Origin: Jimgerdemannia flammicorona
Taxonomy: Eukaryota > Mucoromycota > Endogonomycetes > Endogonales > Endogonaceae
DNA: 14,885 bases
Reading direction: 5' to 3'
Assembly (NCBI GenBank): GCA_003990745.1
Contig: RBNI01003954.1
Location: forward strand, 1-14,885
The position numbers were made by a program, and so were the translations under genes. The notes below the pieces were generated by a model. It saw nothing but the letters and a program-made list of their open reading frames with translations, made no database searches and had not been told where the DNA came from. Below, in pieces: positions 8,528 to 14,885 of the stretch. Each line of letters begins with the position of its first letter. Within the stretch, counting starts at the first letter, position 1.

Positions 8528-11500
8528 ATAAACAGTATAACTAACATTTTTTTTTTGAATATGAATGGACTGCAGGGATCAGTGCAATGATGTAATATTT
8601 TTACTTAACTAAAGGAATTGGAGGCTGATCTCTTTCTTTTGCAGAATGTTAGATATAAGAATGACTAGAATAGTCTGAATTGGACAAAGAAATAGAGAGG
8701 AGAGGCAGTATGGAAGGATAAGATTGAGATTCTAGTTCAGAAAGACAGAGGGGAGATATATGATGTAGAGAGCTGGAGATATTGGCTGGTGTGGGGAGAG
8801 TAGAGTCAACCATATTGAGAGTCAGTTACAGTGAGTTCTTACTACTGCCCTGCTGTGTAGAGTAAGAGAGTGGAGTAGGTAGAAGGGCTTTATGAGAGTG
8901 AGATCCTTATAGAGGCTAGAGTGGACATTCTTGGAGGGGACTTTAATATGGTCTGGAATGTGCTGGTAGATAGAATGGATAGAGGGCAGGGGGCTGAGAG
9001 TAGGAGCAAGGGCTTGATGGTATAGAAGGATATAGAAAGGCTGGACTCTCTGGTAGATGCTGAAAGGAGATTCTGGAGAGATAAAAGGGTGTACATACAC
9101 TGGGCAAATGGTCTGGAGATGAGGATTGATTGAGTGCTGATGGTGAACTACTGAGGTCTAGATGTTTGGAAGGCACTGGAGGCTGAGTAGTATCTGTAGT
9201 TAGATCATTGTGGGCTATTGGGATAGGGTCATTTTGGAGGGAGTGGGGATGGGTCTAGACATTGGTATCTCAACTCCTCTTTGTTGGCTGAGAAGACATT
9301 GTGGGATAAGTGGGCTGAGAACATTTAGCAGAGAGTAGAGGACTGGATACAAGAGGGTGCTCCTATTGATATCTGATAGATATGATTGAAGAAGACTGCT
9401 CAGGTTTATTGAAGAGAGGCTGGTAAGGTAGTAGACAGGCAGAGGAGAAAGAGAGTAACCTGGGCTTCTACTAGATTAGCTTGGCTTCTGGAAAATTGGA
9501 TAGACCTTTTGGCCCTGGAGGGGGTGGAGGACTAGTGATTAGTGTGGGCTAAGCTAGAGGTAGTAGAGTTACAATAGATATTGAGGGAGGAGGAGGAGTT
9601 GCAGGTACAGAGTTTGGCTGTATAATTATATTAGTGGGGGTTGGTGGAGGGAGAGAGGTTCTCTAAGTACCTTTTCAGGATCCTGTAGATAAGGAGAGTA
9701 AGGCAGAGGTGAGAGAGAGTTCTGAACTCTAATGGGATACTGGTGCAGGGTTCATAAAATATTTTAGGTTTGCTCAAGGAGAGGTGGAGTAGTTTGTAGA
9801 ATGAGAAGGAGAGTGGGGCTGAGGCTGTAACCATTGAATATGCTTTAGAGGATTGGTATCTACTGTATATAAATAGGTTAGACAGTTTGGTGATGCTGGT
9901 ACAGGAGGATGAGATTCACCAGGTTCTTGTCATAACTATGCTGGGCATGGCACCTGGTAAGGATGGTCTGCTCTGGGACTTTTGGAAGTAGATACTGGAT
10001 GTCTCTGGGGTACTGAGAGAGATGATGGCACTGTGTGACTTAATAATGCAGTCAGGGAGGTGGGTGGGTGAGCAAGATCTGAGACTGGTGATGTTGCTTT
10101 ATAAGGACAAAGGTAGAAGAGAGGACTGGAAGAATTGATAGCTGATCATGCTTCTGGATATAGACAGAAAGTTAGTCACTAAGGTGGTGGTAATGAGAAT
10201 ACAGAAGGTGGCCTAGTAAGTCTTGGGTAAGGAACAGTGAGGATTTGTAGGTAGCTAGCTCATCAAGAATGGCATGGCTTGGGTGTATGATATTATTGAA
10301 GGGACTTAAGCTTATGGACTGGATGGGAGATTGGTCTTCCTGGATCAAGAGAAGGCCTATAATCAGATTTAGTAAGTCTGATTAATAAAGGTATTGGATA
10401 GGATTGGTATCTCTCAGCAGTTCTGGGTGGTAATAATCAGTCTACTGAAAGGGAGTAGAGCAGTACTCATATACAATAGGCATTGCAGGGTGGTGTTTCC
10501 TCTAGATAGAGATATTCCTCAGAGGGACCCACTGTCTCCTATTCTGTATGCTTTATCCTTAGAGCCTCTAATGGATAGGATTCAGCAGAGAGTAGTAGGG
10601 CTCTCAGTATTTGGAATTGTATAGAAAGTCAGAACATTTACAGATGATATAGTGGTTAATCTGGAATCAGTTGCAGATATCATAAAACTCCGGAAAATGG
10701 TAGGGTAGTATGAAGTATACTCTGGGGCTAAACTCAACTAGCATAAGTATGAAATGATAGTATTAGATAATGGACTAGTGGAAGGGGATGTCATTGGAAC
10801 TATTGTCCTGGCTGGAGAAGCTGTAAAGTACTTAAGTATTTATCTTTTGGTATATGGGTCAGTCCTGCCATATATTTGGTGGGAGCAGAGGGTGGCTATC
10901 TGGAGAGAGGCTTTGCAAAGTTGGGGAGGCTGTCACTTGTCCTTGGTGGGGCATGTTTCGATTTTGAATATCTACTGACTGCTCAAACTGTGGTATTTGA
11001 CATACCACTTGAATTTTCCAGTCTGGGTGGTGAAGAAGTTATTGATGTTGGCCAAAGGGTAGATCTGGGCTGAAAGAAGGAGTCAGATTAGTTGGGAAAT
11101 CTTGTTATTGCTATTGGCTAGAGGAGGCCTAGAGCTGGTGGACTTTCTAAAGAGGCTGCATTGTTTGCAAGTATAGTGGCTGAAGAGAGCAGTGGAACTG
11201 TGGGGTGGTAGCTGAGTTCCTTTGATACAGAAGGTCTGAAAGAGGAGATTCTCACCAAGAGGCTTTACTGGAGATCTACTATCCTTGGTTGGACTTCCAA
11301 ACAGTGAGCATATGTAGTATAGGAGATTCTGATAGAGAATAGCTGATGGGGTACACTATATCAGAATTCACTAGTAAGGGGCTAAAGATGAGATGCCTTG
11401 GGGCCCAGTAATGTGGAGGTAGGATCAAGTGCTATTGGGGAGTAACCTCTTAATTGACTTTGATATCAGTAATGGGGTCAAGTACCAGAGGGGGCTAGGA

Positions 11501-12190
11501 CAGGATGCTTGGTCTAGTGGGTGGTAGTTGGTAGATATTGATAAGGAGTGGAATTGGAATGGAGTCTGGGCATAGTATGTAGAGATATAGTGATAGTTGC
11601 TGCCCAGATACTGAGTGGTATAGTGGTACATGCTGCAGTAGAATATCATGCTCAACTTTTGCTCTGGTTATCTGGTAGAGGGAGATAACTTTGACTGTAA
11701 GGAGTGTTATAATGTAGGACAGGAAGGGGGGTTTGTACAGATACCAGAATATTGGCTGGGAGAGTATGAGGTACTTGGTGATTTTTGGCTAATAGTTGGA
11801 AATTAATTGGGTGTTATGAGGAGGGGAGATGGGGAGAGGGATCAATAGGAGGATCTGAGAGATAGATTAGTGGGGGGGATTGGTAAGGAGTAGCTCACTT
11901 TAGGCTGGGTTTTAGCTGTATAGATGGGGCTAACAGATTACTGGTTGTTTGTTTTTGAGAAAGAATAGCAGTTAGAGTTGGGGGTGTAGCAGGTGTGATG
12001 AGAAGGGTTGATGGAGGATGTCTTGACAGGCTGATGGCTAGGTTGGAACTTGTAGGGGAGTCAGAGGTAGTACTTAGTGGAGAAAATTTGTAGGCAGAGT
12101 GGGGGAAGAGTTGGGGTAGTGAGTAGTAAGATGGTTTTTAAGCATGAAGATATAGAAGAAGAGCTGATTAGGGCTAGGGGGATTGGGTAG
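8528..12190 (+). pseudogene. LINE-B ORF2: endonuclease / reverse transcriptase / zinc knuckle (stop-riddled, frame intact)
   Basis: Same protein as LINE-A ORF2. The start codon equivalent to LINE-A ATG 615 is ATA at 8528 (INSITNIFFLNMNG), a G-to-A loss of the start. Every landmark lies in that one frame: GGDFN around 8933-8947, the former SDH as LDH at 9200-9208, EIHQVL near 9910, FLDQEKAYNQI near 10340, PQRDPLSPILYALSLEP near 10515-10570, FTDDI at 10637-10651 with both catalytic Asp codons present, and the TAG at 12188. That is 3,663 bp, 1,221 codons, without net frame change but with dozens of in-frame stops, usually at Gln, Arg or Trp positions. The zinc knuckle has lost two ligands: His to Tyr at 11750 and Cys to Tyr at 11765. 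It is non-functional. Confidence 0.88.
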
Positions 12191-12249
12191 TGGGAAGGTG
12201 TATTGTATTATATTATTAAACTAGTAATAAATAGCAGAGTCCAAGTAAC

Positions 12250-12286
<37 letters not shown>
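12191..12286 (+). other. LINE-B 3' UTR and poly(A) tail
   Basis: The 62-nt UTR aligns with that of LINE-A and ends AGTCCAAGTAACTATA, followed by 34 A residues. The last one or two A residues overlap the target-site duplication. Confidence 0.85.
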
Positions 12287-12288
<2 letters not shown>

Positions 12289-12296
12289 TATATAAG
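12287..12296. repeat. LINE-B target-site duplication, right copy
   Basis: GATATATAAG directly follows the poly(A) tail and equals 6257-6266. With two preceding A residues the match extends to 12 bp. After it the gypsy sequence continues in the frame it had at 6266. Confidence 0.88.
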
Positions 12297-12440
12297 AATA
12301 TTTCTATTTAAAATAGATACATATATTTTAATAATATAAGAATTTGAGTTTCTGATACTCTTATCTATCTACAAATTCTATAAGAATTATATGATATACT
12401 TATAGCTGATTATATAGAATTTGACAAGATATACTCAAGA
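12297..12440 (+). repeat. 312-bp tandem duplication, unit 2, right part
   Basis: Continuation of the repeat that starts at 6099. It aligns with 5955-6098 of unit 1, including RYIYLNNIRI versus RYIYFNNIRI and ELYDISIARYIEF versus ELYDILIADYIEF. Unit 2 leads into the unique zinc-binding region of integrase, so this junction probably keeps the ancestral order. Confidence 0.8.
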
Positions 12441-13380
12441 TTTCTACTGATTCAAGATGATAATTAACATTAAGAACTATATTGTATCCTGTGATATTTA
12501 TTAAAGATATAAGCCTAACAACTAAGCCCTAGCAGGAACACTACAGTATTATCAATTTCTATCTGAAATTAATACTATATTGAAATAGATTTTATTATTC
12601 AACTACTAAAAATAAAGAAGAAAAAAGATACAATTATTATCTTTATTAATTACCTCAGTAAGCAGACTTATTTTATTATAATAACTACTACTATAATAGC
12701 TCTGAAAATAGTATAATTGTTTATTAATAATATATTCTATCTCTATAAGTTATTATCAGTAATCATCTTTAACAGAGATGTAAAATTCACCAGTAACTTC
12801 TAGTAAATACTCTTCAAAGAACTAGAGGTATAACTTAAGATATCTACTATCTATTATCTACAGACAGATAGCTAAACAGAATAAACCAATTGAATTTTGA
12901 AGTAGATACTTAGTATCTATTGTGGCTATAAGTAGAATAATTAGAATAAAAAACTAACTCTAGCTGAATTTACATATAATAATAGTATAAGTATAAGTAT
13001 AAAAATGAACTTATTCTATCTAAATTATAGATAATACTTCTGAACTCTCACAACTATTATATGAATAACAATATCAGTAGTATAAGAAGTTGCTGATATT
13101 ATATAAGATACTATCCAGTAAGTATATAATACTTTTATAAAAATATAAGAAATATAAGTAATATATATATATTGATAAAAATAAAAGAGAAGTTATATAT
13201 AAAAAAAATGAATAGATATTACTCAGTATATAATATCTAACTTTGAATAATATAGAACTAAAGAAGAAACTTAAACTCTTATATTGGACTATTCAAAATC
13301 TTGGAGAAGTAAGGTCCTATTATATATAAGTTAGATCTTTTAGTAATTTTAAAAAGAATCTACTTAGTGTTTTATATATT
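12297..13380 (+). pseudogene. gypsy pol part 2: integrase (dead)
   Basis: Integrase inserts the element cDNA. The catalytic DD35E triad can be placed in one frame: Asp at 12588-12590 (EIDFI), second position at 12771-12773 now Asn (FNRDVKFTS, where family members have S-D-R), and Glu at 12879-12881 (QTDSQTE), with 35 codons between the last two. Supporting motifs are LSKQTYFI at about 12650, the LQTDSQTE box, and LAEFTYNNS at about 12960. After a frameshift in a TA run before 13170 come DKNKRE and WTIQNLGEVR, matching the W-x-G-P-F/Y-x-I type C-terminal region with several residues changed, then FKKNLLSVLYIP. Many in-frame stops and the Asp-to-Asn change make it inactive. Confidence 0.85.
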
Positions 13381-13435
13381 CCAACTCTAGCTATATACTA
13401 AAAACACCTTTAAAGGAAAAACAGTACTACTTTCA

Positions 13436-13600
13436 GATCTAATTATTATTAACCAAGAACTAGAATATAAATTTAATTATATTCTAGATCATAAGAATTA
13501 TTAATTTAGATAAGCTATTAAGTCTATCTAGTACTATCTCATGAAATGAAAAGGATACCCTAAGTATGATATTATATATTTGAGAAAAAGAAAATAACCT
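13436..13600 (+). pseudogene. Chromodomain at the end of gypsy pol (dead)
   Basis: In the frame of 13436 the translation reads DLIIINQELEYKFNYILDHK, then, after about 14 residues with stops, YYLMK, a TGA stop, and KGYPKYD at about 13532-13567. This is the chromodomain pattern (acidic E-x-E-x-I-L-D start, then YLVKWKGYP), with the Trp codon turned into TGA. A chromodomain at the pol C-terminus defines chromoviruses and directs integration to particular histone marks. The frame differs from that of integrase by an indel near 13400. Confidence 0.75.
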
Positions 13601-13620
13601 TTTATCAAATGTAGAAGAAG

Positions 13621-14853
13621 TAATAATATAATACAGATGTCTAGTATAATGGAAATTCTGATAAAATTTCTGAAAGATAATTATATTTCTAAATATCTCT
13701 GATAAAGAGAAGTATAAATAATCTAAATAATTTTATATAGATAACCTACTATAATATAAGTACTCAGAAAAGACACTAAGAATAAATCAAGTATAAGATT
13801 ACTACTACTATTTTTATAACTATTGAATACTAATAGAATTTTACCAAACTATTCTCTATTAATATATGAATCTCTAAAGACCCAGATTCAAATAAAGCTC
13901 AATAATATCTTAGAAGAATTCAATATTTTTAGGCTTTCTACTATTAATAAGAATTAAAGAAGTACTATAAAATTAGATATCTCATTTATCAATAAGTTAC
14001 TCTTAGTAGTATCAAATAATGAGTCTGTCTTTTCATTAATAACTATATCTAGTGCTCCCAATGAATTGAACTTAATTTAAATTAAAAAATCCCCAATTTG
14101 ATTCAATTTGAATAACTCTCAATTTGATTTAATTTGAATTAATTTGATTTATTTGAAAGTACTAACTATATTTATATTATCACTAAAAGACTTTATATTC
14201 TTTTCTATATCTGACCTTAAGTCCTTAACTACCTCTATAAAGTATTCTCTGAGAATATTACTAATTTAAATAATGAACAATAAAGTGACATCATCTTTTA
14301 AATAGTCCAGTATACTATTCTTCAGTATGATGAGTATTTAGAGTTTAGTACTAAATTCAATAAGTAGATTCAGATATAAAAAAGAAGAATATAATAAATT
14401 ATTACATATAAGTTACCAGAAATTTCAATAGAAATTCCTAACTAGCAGTCATAGATGCTGAATATAGTACATATAACTATATAGATATATCCAGTATATC
14501 ATATTTAGTTATAGCTTTAAATCTATATAAATATTCTCTATATTGAGTATATTGTAATCTCAGCTCTGCTTTTCCTAACTATAAGAATAAAAGTAGTATT
14601 CTTATTAAAAAACTCTCAGATCTGACTTGTTAATAATTCTGAGTCTGATAAACTTAGAATACAAGTATGGTACCTTTACTATCAGCATAAGAACTCAAAA
14701 GTAATACTTGAACTATATAGTTATAATAAATAATTAGAACTTAGTACTTTCTCATAAGTACTCAGAACTTAGAGCTAATATTCATCTTGATTATTTGCAA
14801 TATATTAATTCTATCAGTATATAGTTTTATTATATATCTTATTTTAAGATGCT
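13621..14853. other. AT-rich region without assignable gene
   Basis: The composition continues as in the gypsy element, and all frames are broken by stops. It should contain the 3' end of the chromovirus (polypurine tract and LTR) and possibly a second decayed element. The plus-strand translation around 14300-14420 (YDEYLEFSTKFNK then ITYKLPEI) is faintly reminiscent of a gypsy gag, but too weak to call. I found no tRNA, no terminal TG...CA pair repeated elsewhere in the window, and no open frame. Confidence 0.5.
14095..14157. repeat. 10-bp-period AATTTGAWTY array
   Basis: Units AATTTGATTC (14095), AATTTGAATA (14105), AATTTGATTT (14121), AATTTGAATT (14131), AATTTGATTT (14141) and a shortened ATTTGAA (14151) follow at 10-bp steps, with one 6-bp interruption (14115-14120). 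The period is close to one helical turn. Its function is unknown; it may be a small satellite, a piece of an LTR or a protein-binding array. Confidence 0.75.
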
Positions 14854-14885
14854 ATAATAATAATAATAATTTTTTTTTTTTTTTT
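14854..14885. repeat. (ATA)n microsatellite and poly(T) at the window end
   Basis: Five to six ATA units (14854-14869) pass into 16 T residues that run to the edge. Poly(T) on this strand would fit the tail of an antisense retroelement lying beyond the window, but the diagnostic LINE terminus (TATAGTTACTTGGACT on this strand) is not visible, so this stays open. Confidence 0.7.

Larger units (their letters stand above)
6267..12286 (+). mobile_element. LINE-B: near full-length non-LTR retrotransposon nested in gypsy pol
   Basis: About 6.0 kb: AT-rich leader, ORF1, ORF2, 3' UTR and a 34-nt A tail (12253-12286), flanked by a 10-12 bp direct duplication. It is in the same family and orientation as LINE-A. 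Removing it joins the two halves of gypsy pol in frame. LINE-B contains hardly any CpG and many TAG/TAA/TGA codons where LINE-A or family motifs have Gln, Arg or Trp, which indicates long exposure to C-to-T/G-to-A mutation. A small antisense element (6815-7005) interrupts its ORF1. I call it near full length because both ends fit the target-site duplication and a leader precedes ORF1; I have no intact reference copy. Confidence 0.9.
12297..13620 (+). mobile_element. Ty3/gypsy chromovirus, 3' portion of pol
   Basis: This is the same AT-rich element as 4331-6266, resuming after LINE-B. It holds the integrase and chromodomain end of pol. I could not identify a polypurine tract or 3' LTR with confidence, so the right boundary is set at the end of recognisable coding similarity. 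Confidence 0.83.

Noticed and set aside
30..12190. Reassigned stop codons (TAG or TAA read as Gln) as the reason for the many in-frame stops
   Set aside because: TAG also stands where the sister copy has Trp (246-248 in LINE-A versus TGG in LINE-B), TGA replaces Trp in the chromodomain KGYP motif, and active-site Asp codons became Asn. Mutational decay explains all of these; a changed code does not.
14230..14560. Possible gag gene of a second gypsy element
   Set aside because: Only a faint pattern (YDEYLEFSTKFNK, YKLPEI) in a stop-broken translation; no knuckle and no collinear set of motifs. Mentioned in the region note but not called.
1..14885. CRISPR array, phage defence island or other prokaryotic system
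   Set aside because: No regularly spaced repeats with unique spacers and no bacterial gene organisation; all coding similarity is to eukaryotic LTR and non-LTR retrotransposons.

Overview
The window is a pile of decayed retrotransposons with no intact host gene. The organism is most likely a filamentous fungus. Three things suggest this: a chromodomain-bearing Ty3/gypsy element of fungal chromovirus type, LINEs whose reverse transcriptase carries a DQEKAY motif and a C-terminal zf-RVT-like zinc knuckle, and heavy C-to-T/G-to-A decay (CAG to TAG, TGG to TAG/TGA, Asp to Asn) that resembles repeat-induced point mutation (RIP). The host assignment is inference; no host gene is visible to confirm it.

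Layout: (1) 1-20, a poly(A) run at the window edge. (2) 21-4330, LINE-A on the plus strand, lacking its 5' part: the C-terminal part of ORF1 (30-583), ORF2 (615-4252; endonuclease, reverse transcriptase, zinc knuckle) and a short 3' UTR with a 15-nt poly(A). (3) 4331-6266, an extremely AT-rich, stop-riddled Ty3/gypsy pol gene (RT, RNase H, then the linker to integrase). (4) 6267-12286, LINE-B, same family and orientation as LINE-A and apparently near full length. It sits inside the gypsy pol and is flanked by a 10-12 bp target-site duplication. (5) 6815-7005, a short antisense retroelement inside ORF1 of LINE-B, with its own imperfect 14-bp target-site duplication. (6) 12297 to about 13620, the rest of the gypsy pol: zinc-binding region, DD35E integrase core, C-terminal integrase region and chromodomain. 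(7) 13621-14853, AT-rich sequence of unassigned origin with a small 10-bp-period repeat array. (8) 14854-14885, an (ATA)n microsatellite running into poly(T) at the window end.

The history can be read from the nesting. A chromovirus inserted and acquired a 312-bp in-frame tandem duplication in pol. LINE-B then jumped into the second duplicate, and a small element sharing the LINE 3' terminus jumped into ORF1 of LINE-B. LINE-A abuts the same gypsy pol on its 5' side and probably also inserted into it. Damage in gypsy pol and in LINE-B ORF2 is almost entirely transitions that preserve the reading frame; LINE-A has fewer stops but several frameshifts. I see no functional gene, RNA gene, CRISPR array or host operon. 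The most interesting material is the three-level nest and its mutational record.
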